A DNA stretch of 64,000 bases, taken from assembly GCF_000377745.1 (NCBI RefSeq), contig NZ_KB898706.1:496001-560000 (forward strand), in the 5' to 3' direction. The position numbers and the translations under genes are program-made. Origin of the DNA: Gilvimarinus chinensis DSM 19667 (GTDB lineage Bacteria; Pseudomonadota; Gammaproteobacteria; Pseudomonadales; Cellvibrionaceae). Shown piece by piece: positions 18,873 through 29,161 of this stretch. The notes beneath the pieces were generated by a model that saw nothing but the letters and a program-made list of their open reading frames with translations, was not told where the DNA came from and made no database searches. Within the stretch, counting starts at the first letter, position 1. Each line of letters opens with the position of its first letter.

Positions 18873-21152
18873 ATGTCCAGTTCAGGTTCAAAAAATCGTG
18901 AAAATGTTGTTCCGCTAAACCCGGATCAAAAGCGTTCCGCTGAAACGAGCTTGGCGCGTATGCCTGCGCCTATGCATCAGCTGCGGGAAAAATCGCGCAT
19001 GCAGCTGCAGGTAATGTTGCGAGATTTATTCGATAAAACGGACGACGCATTATTTGAGTTGGCGGATAAAGCAACCAATAACCACGAACAAAACCTGTAT
19101 TTTGACTCAATGCGGCAGGTTCGCCTACGCCGAAAAGAAACAGAGGCGGAGTTTTTTCGTCGAATAGATATCGGTTTTGCCCATCTGCTGTCGCCAGAGT
19201 CATTTTCTGAGCGCGTGGAAGAGCGCGAGGTCTCTCTGGATAATATGGCCTTGGTGGACCATGACGAGTTGGAGGAAATGGTGGCCAGCGAAACCATGGT
19301 AAACCGTGCCAGCGAGCAATTCTCTGAAAAGCTACAGCATCTGACATTACGGATGGATCAGCTGGTGCCGGCCAAGGTATACCTAAAAAACAACCCGGTA
19401 GGCCCTGAAATTATCTGCCATGGGTTTGTTGAGGCAGCCAGTGCCATCGAAATTGATGTCAAGGCGCGCTTGGTCCTGTTTAAGCTGTTCGATCGGCATG
19501 TAATGAGTCAATTGGGCGAGATTTATGAGCTGCTAAACCAACAGCTCATAGATGCCAATATCTTGCCTTCTATGCGAGGCGCCCCAAAAGTGCAGCGTGA
19601 GCAGCCCCGTCAGCCCGTACAGGAAGGCGGTAACGCTGAAGGCGCTCGTAGTGCCGGTAATTATGCAGAGGTTGATGAGAGTTCTGAGCAAGTGCTGTTG
19701 CAGTTGCGTGAGTTGCTGCAGGGGCAGCCTGGCCACCATGGCGCTGAGGCATCTGTTGGCGCAGCGGGCCAGGGGCCGAGGTTGTCGTCACAGGATGTTC
19801 TGTCTTTATTGAACCTGGCGCAACAGCGAACCGTTCAGCGTAACCAGCCTTTGGCTTCGGCGGATGAAGTTAAATCTCTCTTGAGCGGATTGCTGGCCCA
19901 GGGTGGCGAGGCTAACAAAAGTATTAATCAGGTTGACGAAGATGTTATCAATCTGGTGAGCATGATGTTTGAGTTCATTCTCGAGGATCGCAGCTTAGCC
20001 TCACCTATGAAAGTGCTGCTTGCCCGTTTGCAAATTCCCATGATTAAGGTCGCCATTGCGGATAAATCTTTTTTCGGCAAAGGTGGCCACCCGGCGCGTC
20101 GTCTGTTGAACGAAATGGCTACCGCGGCTTTGGGGTGGCAGGATAGTGGCGAAGAGGGCCGGGCAAAGGATGCTTTATACCGTAGAGTGGACGAAACGGT
20201 TAATCGGATATTGGCTGACTACAGTAAAGATGTAGGCATTTTTGAGGCTTTATTGCTGGAATTTCGAGCCTTTCAGGAAAAAGAGAAGCGCCGTGCTCAG
20301 ATTTTGGAGCAGCGCACCATTGATGCCGAGGATGGTAAGGCCAAGTCTCAGCGTGCTCGCGCAGAAGTCGATGCGGCACTGGCCGAAGTGACCGCTGGTG
20401 TTAAGGTTCCTCAGGCGGCCGCGCAGCTGTTGGCTGCAGCTTGGTCTAATGTGATGTTTATCACTTGCTTGAAAGAGGGAGAGGATAGCGACGCTTTTGA
20501 GGCGCAGCTTGATACCGCCCGCGACTTGGTTTGGAGTACTACAACTGCAATGGATGCAGAAAGTCGCCAAAAATTATTAACCCTGGTGCCCGGACTATTG
20601 GCGCGCTTACGAAAAGGGCTGGAGGATATTGCGTTTAACCCTTATCAAATGGGGCAGATGTTTAAAGCGTTGGAAAAGCTGCATTTGGATATTCTGCGTG
20701 GCAAGGTGGATATTACTCCCGAGGTTGAAGCCACTCCTTTGGAAAAGGAGTCTTTAGAGGAGCTTGAGCGAGACGATTCGGTTGTGGGTACGGTTGAGCC
20801 GACTTTGGCTGAGCAGGCTCATGCTGAAGCTATGGTTGAGTTGGTTCCTGAGACGGAAGATTATCTGGATACCCAGCATTTGGCGCTGGTTTCTAATCTT
20901 ACTCAGGGGTCATGGTTTGAAATGATCACTGAATCTGGTGATAAATGCCGCTGTCGGCTGGCCGCTATTATCAAGCCTACGGGCAAATACATTTTTGTTA
21001 ACCGTACTGGTATGAAGGTGGCCGAACAAAGCCGTGAAGGTTTGGCCTGTGCCCTTCGCGATGGAAAAATGTTAGTGCTGGATGATGGAATGTTGTTTGA
21101 CCGGGCGCTTGAGTCGGTTATTGGCAGTTTGCGTCAGTCTCGTGGCGTATAA
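18873..21152 (+). CDS. DUF1631 family protein of unknown function
   Basis: A 759-residue cytoplasmic protein with no signal peptide or membrane segment. It matches the DUF1631 family that lies beside ampD and nadC in Pseudomonas-type genomes; members are sometimes misnamed thymidine phosphorylase. It is mostly helical and acidic, with a Q/G-rich linker at about residues 240-310. A short C-terminal beta-rich domain (GSWFEMITESGDKCRCRL, then YIFVNRTGMKVAEQ) resembles a PilZ-like fold and could bind a nucleotide signal, but that is inference. The start at 18873 has no strong ribosome-binding site. A terminator follows. Confidence 0.85.
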   Translation: MSSSGSKNRENVVPLNPDQKRSAETSLARMPAPMHQLREKSRMQLQVMLRDLFDKTDDALFELADKATNNHEQNLYFDSMRQVRLRRKETEAEFFRRIDIGFAHLLSPESFSERVEEREVSLDNMALVDHDELEEMVASETMVNRASEQFSEKLQHLTLRMDQLVPAKVYLKNNPVGPEIICHGFVEAASAIEIDVKARLVLFKLFDRHVMSQLGEIYELLNQQLIDANILPSMRGAPKVQREQPRQPVQEGGNAEGARSAGNYAEVDESSEQVLLQLRELLQGQPGHHGAEASVGAAGQGPRLSSQDVLSLLNLAQQRTVQRNQPLASADEVKSLLSGLLAQGGEANKSINQVDEDVINLVSMMFEFILEDRSLASPMKVLLARLQIPMIKVAIADKSFFGKGGHPARRLLNEMATAALGWQDSGEEGRAKDALYRRVDETVNRILADYSKDVGIFEALLLEFRAFQEKEKRRAQILEQRTIDAEDGKAKSQRARAEVDAALAEVTAGVKVPQAAAQLLAAAWSNVMFITCLKEGEDSDAFEAQLDTARDLVWSTTTAMDAESRQKLLTLVPGLLARLRKGLEDIAFNPYQMGQMFKALEKLHLDILRGKVDITPEVEATPLEKESLEELERDDSVVGTVEPTLAEQAHAEAMVELVPETEDYLDTQHLALVSNLTQGSWFEMITESGDKCRCRLAAIIKPTGKYIFVNRTGMKVAEQSREGLACALRDGKMLVLDDGMLFDRALESVIGSLRQSRGV

Positions 21153-21216
21153 TATCGGCGGCCTGGAGCGTCTTTAAGCCGCTTGGTGCTCTCATTTACA
21201 GTACTTAGTTACCTCT

Positions 21217-21246
21217 AAGGGTGTGCTAACAAGTACGCCCTTTTCC
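21217..21246 (+). terminator. Intrinsic terminator after the DUF1631 gene
   Basis: AAGGGTGTGCT (21217-21227) pairs with AGTACGCCCTT (21232-21242), 11 bp with two G-T pairs and an AACA loop. A T-rich tract (TTCCTCTCTTT) follows. Confidence 0.6.
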
Positions 21247-21329
21247 TCTCTTTAGTCTTCCTATCTGTTTAGACCTTAAGGTATCTCAAAGCTATACTGC
21301 AGCCACGATCAGTTTGGGGGAGCGTTGTT

Positions 21330-21902
21330 GTGACTTTTGTAATTACAGAAGGGTGGTTTTTGGGGGTGGAGCATTGCTTATCACCCAACTACGGCGAGCG
21401 ACCGGACGGCGTCGATATTAGCTTGCTGGTCATCCACAATATCAGCTTACCTCCCGGAGAGTATGAAAACGGCTGTATTCAACGTTTTTTTACTAACAAA
21501 CTGGATGCCGATGCTCACCCATACTTCGCTGAAATTGCCCATCTGCAGGTGTCGGCTCATGCTTTGATCACTCGCTCAGGTGAGTTGATTCAGTTTGTCG
21601 ATTTAAATAAGCGCGCCTGGCACGCGGGGCGCTCGTGTTTTGCGGGTGTAGAAGAGTGTAATGACTATAGTATTGGCATTGAGCTGGAAGGCACCGATTG
21701 TGACCCTTATACCGATGCACAGTACCGGACGCTTAGCCAAGTGACGCAGGCTATAATGCATCATTATCCCAGTATTACCCTTGATAGAATTACCGGTCAT
21801 AGCGATATTGCCCCAGGGCGAAAAACCGATCCCGGAGAGTCTTTTGACTGGACACGTTTTTTACAAGCTTTACAGCGGGCTGCTGTAAGCGAAAGAGAGT
21901 AG
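21330..21902 (+). CDS. ampD: 1,6-anhydro-N-acetylmuramyl-L-alanine amidase AmpD
   Basis: Cytoplasmic zinc amidase that removes the peptide from anhydromuropeptides during cell-wall recycling. Its loss classically induces AmpC beta-lactamase where ampR/ampC exist. The 190-residue protein has the first zinc histidine at H36 (LLVIHNISLP) and the C-terminal ligand and catalytic set in GHSDIAPGRKTDPG. The start is GTG, 8 bases after GGGGGAG. It is followed 11 bases later by ampE, the usual operon partner. Confidence 0.96.
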   Translation: MTFVITEGWFLGVEHCLSPNYGERPDGVDISLLVIHNISLPPGEYENGCIQRFFTNKLDADAHPYFAEIAHLQVSAHALITRSGELIQFVDLNKRAWHAGRSCFAGVEECNDYSIGIELEGTDCDPYTDAQYRTLSQVTQAIMHHYPSITLDRITGHSDIAPGRKTDPGESFDWTRFLQALQRAAVSERE

Positions 21903-21913
21903 CGGGTAAAACG

Positions 21914-22813
21914 ATGGCTTTTTTAAGTGTGGTAATTGTGCTGCTGTTGGTGCAGTGGTGGGGCTCGGCCAAAATATTGCACCAAGACCTTTGGTTTTTG
22001 AAGTTCTGGCAGTGGTTAGAGCGTAATGTGAGTCTACCTGTGCCATTTTGCATTATGTTATCGGTTGCTGTGCCCGTTTTGGTTGTGGCTTTGCTTTTGG
22101 TTTGGTTGGATGGGTACGCGGGCGGGCTCTGGTTATTATTGGTTAATGTGGTGGTTTTACTGTATAGCCTGGGAAGGGGGCAGTTCAGCGAGCCACTACA
22201 CGAGTATATTGACGCAGCGCACTGCGGCCAATCGGCAAAGGCGGCTCATATTGTTGAAACTATGAATCTTGACCCACACTTGCGCAGCAACAGCCAGGAA
22301 GAGTCCTGGGTTGGTCTTAATCATGATGCCTTACGGGTATTTTCTTATCGTGGTTTTGAGCGGATGTTTGCAGTGTTGTTCTGGTTTTTACTGGCCGGAG
22401 CTGCTGGTGCATTAGCCTATCGTTTGGTGGTTATTCTTTGGTCTCAGATGCTGCAGGTTAATCATAAAGGTGCGCCGGTTGTTACGAAAATGATTGTCTG
22501 GATTGAATGGCCTGCGGCCTGCTTAATGGGCTTGAGCTGGGCGTTAGTGGGTAACTTTGATGCCTGTGTTAAATCTTTGCGCCAAGGGGTGTTAAGTCTG
22601 TCTGAACCTACGCCGTCTTACCTTGCGCGAGTGCTACGGGGGGCGTTGGGTGATGAGGTTGCCGAGCAAACCAAAACTCAAGCTACTGCGACTCAAACTG
22701 TTACAGTGGAGCCTTCATACAGCTTGAGTTTGGTCGAGCAGATTGGCAGCATGTTTTCGCGTGCACTGTTACTGTGGGTGGTAGTGGCTGCAATTGTGAC
22801 ATTAATTTTTTAA
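21914..22813 (+). CDS. ampE: AmpE, inner-membrane regulatory signalling modulator
   Basis: Integral membrane protein of 299 residues encoded after ampD; in enterobacteria it modulates beta-lactamase induction, with an unknown biochemical role. It has about four to five hydrophobic segments: one at the N-terminus, a pair near 48-85, one near 150-180, and one at the extreme C-terminus. The family-typical LYSLGRGQFSEPLHEYIDA and FAVLFWFLLAGAAGALAYRL regions are present. Start ATG at 21914. It shares the ampD transcript. Confidence 0.9.
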   Translation: MAFLSVVIVLLLVQWWGSAKILHQDLWFLKFWQWLERNVSLPVPFCIMLSVAVPVLVVALLLVWLDGYAGGLWLLLVNVVVLLYSLGRGQFSEPLHEYIDAAHCGQSAKAAHIVETMNLDPHLRSNSQEESWVGLNHDALRVFSYRGFERMFAVLFWFLLAGAAGALAYRLVVILWSQMLQVNHKGAPVVTKMIVWIEWPAACLMGLSWALVGNFDACVKSLRQGVLSLSEPTPSYLARVLRGALGDEVAEQTKTQATATQTVTVEPSYSLSLVEQIGSMFSRALLLWVVVAAIVTLIF

Positions 22814-22831
22814 TTAAGTAGAGGGTGTGAC

Positions 22832-23314
22832 ATGCCATCGTTTGATGTGGTGTCTGAAGTAGACAAGCATAATTTAACTAATGCCGTTGATCAGGCGGCT
22901 CGAGTGGTGACTGGGCGCTACGATTTTAAGGGTGTCGAAGCGAAATTTGAATTAAAAGAATATGTGGTCACTATGACTGCAGAAGGCGATTTTCAGCTCA
23001 AGCAGATGCTGGATATTTTGCAGAGTGCAATGATGAAAAACGGCATTGACATTGCCTGCCTGGAGTCTAAGCCTCCTCGAGCCAGCGGAAAGCTGGTGGT
23101 GCAAGAGGTTGTGGTGCAAACCGGCATTGAGACGGACCTGGCAAAAAAGATCGTGAAAATGATCAAGGATCAAAAGCTGAAAGTGCAGGCGCAAATTCAG
23201 GGTGATCAATTACGGGTAACCGGTAAAAAACGCGATGACTTACAAGCTGTGATAGCCTTTTTGAAAGGTGCTGACATCGACCAGCCGCTGCAATTTAATA
23301 ATTTCAGAGATTAA
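22832..23314 (+). CDS. yajQ: YajQ family nucleotide-binding protein
   Basis: Cytoplasmic protein of 160 residues with two tandem ferredoxin-like folds. Family members bind cyclic di-GMP or nucleic acid; the Xanthomonas homologue is a c-di-GMP effector. Signatures are [11 protein letters not shown] at the N-terminus, [26 protein letters not shown] and the FNNFRD terminus. An SD-like AGAGGG precedes the ATG at 22832, 18 bases after ampE, so it may be part of the ampDE transcript. It converges with cysZ; a GCGGC-TTAG-GCCGC hairpin lies in the gap. Confidence 0.95.
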   Translation: MPSFDVVSEVDKHNLTNAVDQAARVVTGRYDFKGVEAKFELKEYVVTMTAEGDFQLKQMLDILQSAMMKNGIDIACLESKPPRASGKLVVQEVVVQTGIETDLAKKIVKMIKDQKLKVQAQIQGDQLRVTGKKRDDLQAVIAFLKGADIDQPLQFNNFRD

Positions 23315-23404
23315 TGGGCCGAAGGCGCTGCTTTGATAGGGCGGCTTAGGCCGCGCCGGCGGGCAGGCCTATTGGTTTGCGACAGCAGTTTAATTCGCAA
23401 TGCC

Positions 23405-24169
23405 TTAGTGGTGGGGCTTTAAAAGCTCAGTGTTACCCGCTTCTCGCATCTCCTCTACCCAATAAACCGTCGCGCCCGCCACGGCTATCGGCATAACAAA
23501 AATATTTATAACCGGAATCATGCTGCCCAGCATAACCAGGCCGCCAAAGCTGTAGCTGGTAAGCGGGGCGGCGCCGAGCTTTTTGCGCAGCTGAGGAAAG
23601 GGGGTCTGGTGGTTGTCGGCGGGGTAGTCCACGTACTGAACGGACATGCACCAGGCGGCCCAGAGGGTGGTTATTGCTAACACAATCAGGTTTAAGCCGG
23701 GTATAAACCAGCTAATCATTACGACCAGTAAAACCAGCAGGCCGCGGGTAAGAAAGTACCACAGCTTGACGAGCTCGCGCCCCAGAGTGCGCGGAATAAG
23801 CTGGGCCCAGGTTTCTTCGGGTAAGGGGGTGCCGGTCAGTTTGGTTTCAATTTTTTCTGCTAAAAAACCGTAGAAGGGTGCGGCGATTAAATTGGTGATG
23901 AGGTTAAAGCTGTAGCCATAAAACACTAATAAAGCCAGGGCGAAAATAGCCCAAAGTATCCAGGCTAAAAACTCCAGCCAGCCGGGTAGCCAGCCCATCA
24001 GCATACTTAATACATCACTGAATAGGTGTATTAATGCAACCGTGGTGAGAATAAATACCACCACATTGGCCAGTAGCGGCACAATAATAAAGCGCCTGAG
24101 CCCCGGGGTGGTAATTAAATGTGCCCCGCGGCTCAGGTAGTTCAGTGCCTTGGCAGGATTGCCTCGCAC
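23405..24169 (-). CDS. cysZ: CysZ-like (EI24 family) sulfate transport membrane protein
   Basis: Inner-membrane protein of 254 residues with about four to six hydrophobic segments. The family N-terminus is AKALNYLSRGAHLITTPGLRR, and the conserved NLIAAPFYGFLAEKIE and PVINIFVMPIAVAGAT regions are present. CysZ mediates sulfate uptake for cysteine synthesis in E. coli. The start is GTG at 24169, immediately after the TAA of the PA4642-family gene, so translation is probably coupled. The placement downstream of gatCAB rather than near cys genes leaves the in vivo substrate less certain. Confidence 0.88.
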   Translation of the reverse strand: MRGNPAKALNYLSRGAHLITTPGLRRFIIVPLLANVVVFILTTVALIHLFSDVLSMLMGWLPGWLEFLAWILWAIFALALLVFYGYSFNLITNLIAAPFYGFLAEKIETKLTGTPLPEETWAQLIPRTLGRELVKLWYFLTRGLLVLLVVMISWFIPGLNLIVLAITTLWAAWCMSVQYVDYPADNHQTPFPQLRKKLGAAPLTSYSFGGLVMLGSMIPVINIFVMPIAVAGATVYWVEEMREAGNTELLKPHH

Positions 24170-24466
24170 TTATTTGGCTCCGGCTTGCTCCAGCGCGGTA
24201 ATATAATCGTCCGCGTGGCGATGGGTTTTTATGGTTTGCAAAAAGGTTTTTCCGTCGGGGCCTTCGGCGTTTAAGTCGCGGCCCTGCTCGGTAAACAGTT
24301 TTACGAACATCGAGAAGTTTTCTTCACGCATGCCCCGGTAGGCTTTTTCCAGCAGGTGGTAATCCTGGTTAATACCGTCGGGGGCCGGATAGTTAAAAAA
24401 GCTTTTGATGCGCTCTTCATCAAACACTTCGCCCAGTACTTTTGCTTTGTCTTTTTTCAGTGTCAT
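24170..24466 (-). CDS. PA4642 family protein, unknown function
   Basis: Small 98-residue cytoplasmic protein recognised as the PA4642-type family. It has a hydrophilic N-terminus ([29 protein letters not shown]) with [16 protein letters not shown] and a helical C-terminal half. Its ATG overlaps the gatB stop in the pattern ATGA (24463-24466) and its own stop abuts cysZ, so it is translated as part of the gatCAB-cysZ operon. No motif points to a reaction. Confidence 0.8.
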   Translation of the reverse strand: MTLKKDKAKVLGEVFDEERIKSFFNYPAPDGINQDYHLLEKAYRGMREENFSMFVKLFTEQGRDLNAEGPDGKTFLQTIKTHRHADDYITALEQAGAK

Positions 24467-25911
24467 TGTTCGTTTAACTTCTTCAGGAGGATTTCGTTAA
24501 CAGCCTGCGGGTTTGCCTGGCCTTTGCTGGCTTTCATGATTTGGCCGACAAAAAAGCCCAGCATTTTGGGGCGCTTCTGTTCGTCGGCGTTTTTATAGTT
24601 GTCTACTTGGGCCTGATTGTTGGCGATAACCTCGTCTACCATTTTTTCAATGGCGCCAGTATCGGAGACCTGCTTTAGGCCGCGTTTTTCGATAATGCTG
24701 TCTGGTTCGCCCTCGCCCGCCGTCATAGCTTCAAACACTTGTTTGGCTATCTTGCCGGAAATGGTGCCATCTTTGATGCGGGTAATGAGTTGCGCCAGGT
24801 GCTCGGCGCTGACGGGGCAGCTTGACAGTTTTTGCTCGGATTTATTCAGGTAAGCGGCCAAATCCACCATCACCCAGTTGGCGGCAAGCTTGGGCTCGCC
24901 CGAGGTTTTAGCCACGGTTTCAAAGAAATCGGCGGTGGCGCGCTCGGCGGTTAGCACCGTCGCGTCGTAGCTAGATAAGTTGTAGTCGCGGACAAAGCGG
25001 TCGCGCTTGGCGTCCGGCAGCTCTGGCAGGGTGCTTTTAATCTCTGCGATATAGTCGTCGTCCAGAATTACTGGCAGCAAGTCAGGGCAGGGGAAGTAGC
25101 GGTAGTCGTTGGCCACTTCTTTACTGCGCATGGAGCGGGTTTCGTTTTTGTCAGCGTCGTACAGGCGGGTTTCCTGCACCACTTTGCCGCCGTCTTCGAT
25201 CAAATCAATCTGGCGCTCAACTTCGACGTTAATGGCTTTTTCCACAAACTTAAACGAGTTGATGTTTTTGATTTCGCAGCGGGTGCCGTATTCCTCTTCA
25301 CCTTTTAAGCGCACCGAGACATTGGCATCGCAGCGCATGGAGCCCTGGGACATTTCGCCGTCGGAAATACCCAGGTAGGTGATAATGGAGTGAATTTTTT
25401 TCAGGTAGGCCACCGCCTCTTCGGCTGAGCGCATGTCCGGCTCGGAGACAATTTCAATCAACGGGGTGCCGGCGCGGTTAAGGTCGATACCGCTCATGCC
25501 CTGATAGTCTTCGTGCAGGGACTTACCTGCGTCTTCTTCCAGGTGAGCGTGGTGTAGGCGAATGGATTTGGTCTCGCCGTTTTCCAGCTCAATGTCGATT
25601 ACCCCCGGGCCCACAATAGGTTCTTCCAGCTGGGTGGTCTGGTAGCCCTTGGGCAGGTCGGGGTAAAAATAGTTTTTGCGCTCAAACACCGAGCGCTTGC
25701 CGATCTCGGCATTCATGGCCAGGCCGAACATCACCGCGTAGCGAAACGCCTGTTCGTTGGCCACTGGCAGGGTGCCGGGCATGGCCAGATCAATGGCACA
25801 GGCCTGCGAGTTGGGAGCCGCGCCAAAAGCGGTGCTGGCGCCCGAGAATATTTTTGACTGGGTGGAAAGCTGTACGTGAATTTCCAGCCCGATAACCGTT
25901 TCCCATTCCAT
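24463..25911 (-). CDS. gatB: Asp-tRNA(Asn)/Glu-tRNA(Gln) amidotransferase subunit B
   Basis: tRNA-binding and kinase subunit of the GatCAB amidotransferase, which makes Gln-tRNA(Gln) and/or Asn-tRNA(Asn). The 482-residue protein starts with [15 protein letters not shown] and has the conserved [17 protein letters not shown], [13 protein letters not shown] and [16 protein letters not shown] signatures, plus a C-terminal YqeY-like tail. It begins 12 bases after gatA and overlaps the next gene by 4 bases. Confidence 0.98.
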   Translation of the reverse strand: MEWETVIGLEIHVQLSTQSKIFSGASTAFGAAPNSQACAIDLAMPGTLPVANEQAFRYAVMFGLAMNAEIGKRSVFERKNYFYPDLPKGYQTTQLEEPIVGPGVIDIELENGETKSIRLHHAHLEEDAGKSLHEDYQGMSGIDLNRAGTPLIEIVSEPDMRSAEEAVAYLKKIHSIITYLGISDGEMSQGSMRCDANVSVRLKGEEEYGTRCEIKNINSFKFVEKAINVEVERQIDLIEDGGKVVQETRLYDADKNETRSMRSKEVANDYRYFPCPDLLPVILDDDYIAEIKSTLPELPDAKRDRFVRDYNLSSYDATVLTAERATADFFETVAKTSGEPKLAANWVMVDLAAYLNKSEQKLSSCPVSAEHLAQLITRIKDGTISGKIAKQVFEAMTAGEGEPDSIIEKRGLKQVSDTGAIEKMVDEVIANNQAQVDNYKNADEQKRPKMLGFFVGQIMKASKGQANPQAVNEILLKKLNEQ

Positions 25912-25923
25912 AGTGCTTACCTC

Positions 25924-27378
25924 TTACGCTGTTTCGGGGGCCAACTGCTGGTGAAAGTCAGTGGCGAGCTGGAATTGATGGGCGACATTGAGCAGCTTGC
26001 CTTCGGCAAAATAGTTGCCGATCAGCTGCAGGCCCACGGGCTTGTTGTCCACCATGCCGCAGGGGATGGACAGACCGGGCAGGCCCGCCAGGTTGGTGGC
26101 GATGGTGTAAATGTCTTCCAGGTACATGGCGACCGGGTCGTCCGACTTGGCGCCGAACTCAAACGCCGGCGAGGGCGAGGTGGGGCCGAGCACCACATCA
26201 ACTTGGTTAAACGCGTCCACAAAGTCCTGCTTGATTAAGCGGCGCACCTGCTGGGCTTTGTTGTAGTAGGCGTCGTAGTAACCGGCGGACAGCGCGTAGG
26301 TGCCTACCAGAATGCGGCGTTTTACTTCGTCGCCAAAGCCTTCGCCGCGCGAGCGCTTGTACAGGTCCGCCAGATCTTTCGGATCGTCGCAGCGGTGCCC
26401 GTAACGCACACCGTCAAAACGCGACAGATTGGCCGAGCACTCCGCCGGGGCGATTACATAGTAGGCCGGTACCGCTAAGTGTGTGTGAGGCAGGCTGATG
26501 GATTTGGTGGTAGCGCCTAAAGATTCGTACACTTTAATCGCCGCCTGCACCCGCTCGGCGGTTTGCGGGTTCAGGCCTTCGCCAAAGTACTCTTCGGGGA
26601 TGCCGATGGTTAAACCCTGCAGCGAGTTGCTGAGCCCTGCGGTGTAGTCCTCCAGGGGCTGATCGACGCAGGTAGAATCTTTGGCATCGAAGCTGGCCAT
26701 GGCGTTAAGCATAATGGCCGAATCTTCGGCGGTGCGTGTAAGCGTGCCCGCCTGATCCAGGCTGGAGGCGAAGGCAATCATGCCCCAGCGCGAAACCCGC
26801 CCGTAGGTGGGCTTAAGGCCGGTCAGATTACACAGTGCTGCAGGCTGGCGAATCGAGCCGCCGGTATCGCTGGCGGTGGCCGCTGGTGCTAGTAGCGCTG
26901 CGACGGCGGCGGCCGAGCCGCCCGAGGAGCCGCCGGGCACGCAGTTGGTGTTCCAGGGGTTTTTCACTGGGCCGTAGTAGCTGGTTTCGTTGGAGGAGCC
27001 CATGGCGAACTCGTCCATATTGGTTTTGCCCAGCATAACCGCGCCCGCTTTTTGGTAATTCTCGACAATGGTGGCGTCGTAGGGGGCGATAAAGTTATCC
27101 AGCATCTTGCTGCCGCAGCTGGTGCGAATGCCGGTGGTGCAGAAAATATCTTTGTGAGCGATGGGTACGCCGCATAGGGGGCTGTCGTCACCGGCTGCCA
27201 GGCGCTGGTCGGCGGCTTCGGCCTGGGCCAGGGCGGCCTCTTCGGTGACGGTAATGTAGCTGTTGTAGGTGCCGTCGCGCTCTTTAATCCGCTGTAAATA
27301 GTGGCGGGTCAGCTCGACGCTGGAAAATTCTTTACTGCGCAGCCCCTCAATAAGCTGGGCAATGGTCTTGGTATGCAT
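25924..27378 (-). CDS. gatA: Asp-tRNA(Asn)/Glu-tRNA(Gln) amidotransferase subunit A
   Basis: Amidase-signature glutaminase subunit of GatCAB that supplies ammonia to GatB. The 484 residues carry the Ser-cisSer-Lys triad: K in [14 protein letters not shown] (about 77), serines in [13 protein letters not shown] and [12 protein letters not shown] (about 150-175). [13 protein letters not shown] is a normal start. Middle gene of gatC-gatA-gatB. Confidence 0.98.
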   Translation of the reverse strand: MHTKTIAQLIEGLRSKEFSSVELTRHYLQRIKERDGTYNSYITVTEEAALAQAEAADQRLAAGDDSPLCGVPIAHKDIFCTTGIRTSCGSKMLDNFIAPYDATIVENYQKAGAVMLGKTNMDEFAMGSSNETSYYGPVKNPWNTNCVPGGSSGGSAAAVAALLAPAATASDTGGSIRQPAALCNLTGLKPTYGRVSRWGMIAFASSLDQAGTLTRTAEDSAIMLNAMASFDAKDSTCVDQPLEDYTAGLSNSLQGLTIGIPEEYFGEGLNPQTAERVQAAIKVYESLGATTKSISLPHTHLAVPAYYVIAPAECSANLSRFDGVRYGHRCDDPKDLADLYKRSRGEGFGDEVKRRILVGTYALSAGYYDAYYNKAQQVRRLIKQDFVDAFNQVDVVLGPTSPSPAFEFGAKSDDPVAMYLEDIYTIATNLAGLPGLSIPCGMVDNKPVGLQLIGNYFAEGKLLNVAHQFQLATDFHQQLAPETA

Positions 27379-27438
27379 GAACCGTGTCCTTGAATAGGAT
27401 GAGCGTTGAATTCGTGGTTGGTCAGCGATAGGTGACGC

Positions 27439-27726
27439 TTATTCGATCACTCGCGGTACCAGGTACAGGCCGTCTTCGGTGGCCGGGGCCATGGCTTGCA
27501 GGGTGTCGCGTTGATCGGTTTCGGTTACCTGATCGGCGCGCAGGCGCTGCACCGCATCCAGCGGGTGGGCCATGGGGGCAACGCCTGAGGTATCGGCTGC
27601 CTGTAACTGGTCAACCAGCTCTAAAACCTGGGAAATACTGTCGGCCGTGGCACCGGCGGCCTCGGTGGAAATTTCTAATTTTGCCAGTTCGGCCAGTTTT
27701 TCGATATCGGATTGATTTACAGCCAT
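27439..27726 (-). CDS. gatC: Asp-tRNA(Asn)/Glu-tRNA(Gln) amidotransferase subunit C
   Basis: Small belt subunit of 95 residues that holds GatA and GatB together. The frame is open to 27768, but the family N-terminus (MAVNQSDIEKLAELAKLEIS) begins at the ATG at 27726, preceded by GGCGGAG. It ends with the typical APATEDGLYLVPRVIE. First gene of the minus-strand gat operon. Its promoter should lie in 27727-28066, shared with divergent mreB. Confidence 0.93.
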   Translation of the reverse strand: MAVNQSDIEKLAELAKLEISTEAAGATADSISQVLELVDQLQAADTSGVAPMAHPLDAVQRLRADQVTETDQRDTLQAMAPATEDGLYLVPRVIE

Positions 27727-27991
27727 GGGCTCTGCTCCGCCTTGCTCGCGCGTTCGCGCATTGGTCAAAAGTTGGCAATTTTAAGGGGTGATTTGGCAAG
27801 TGCCCACTAAAATGAAGACAAAAATGCCGAGATTGCCCGAAAAGGCGCTAAAGTTATCACATTTGCGCCTTGCCCTAAATCCCTGCCGTTGATAGAGTGC
27901 CAGCATTGGCGAGAGGTCTGCCCTAAGAGCGCCATGATGCGTCCGCAGATCGCCCCACTCAAACACCTAAACCCTGCCCTCGGGGTGGTAA

Positions 27992-29101
<1,110 letters not shown>

Positions 29102-29108
29102 TATGAGT

Positions 29109-29126
29109 GGCGCCCGTTGCGGCGCC
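29109..29126 (+). other. Hairpin between mreB and mreC
   Basis: GGCGCC-CGTTGC-GGCGCC forms a 6-bp GC stem seven bases after the mreB stop, followed by GTTT. It is a possible attenuator or mRNA-stability element that would favour mreB over mreC; too short to call a terminator. Confidence 0.4.
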
Positions 29127-29161
29127 GTTTACCCCGCTTCTGATACGTCGGAGCATTAGTC

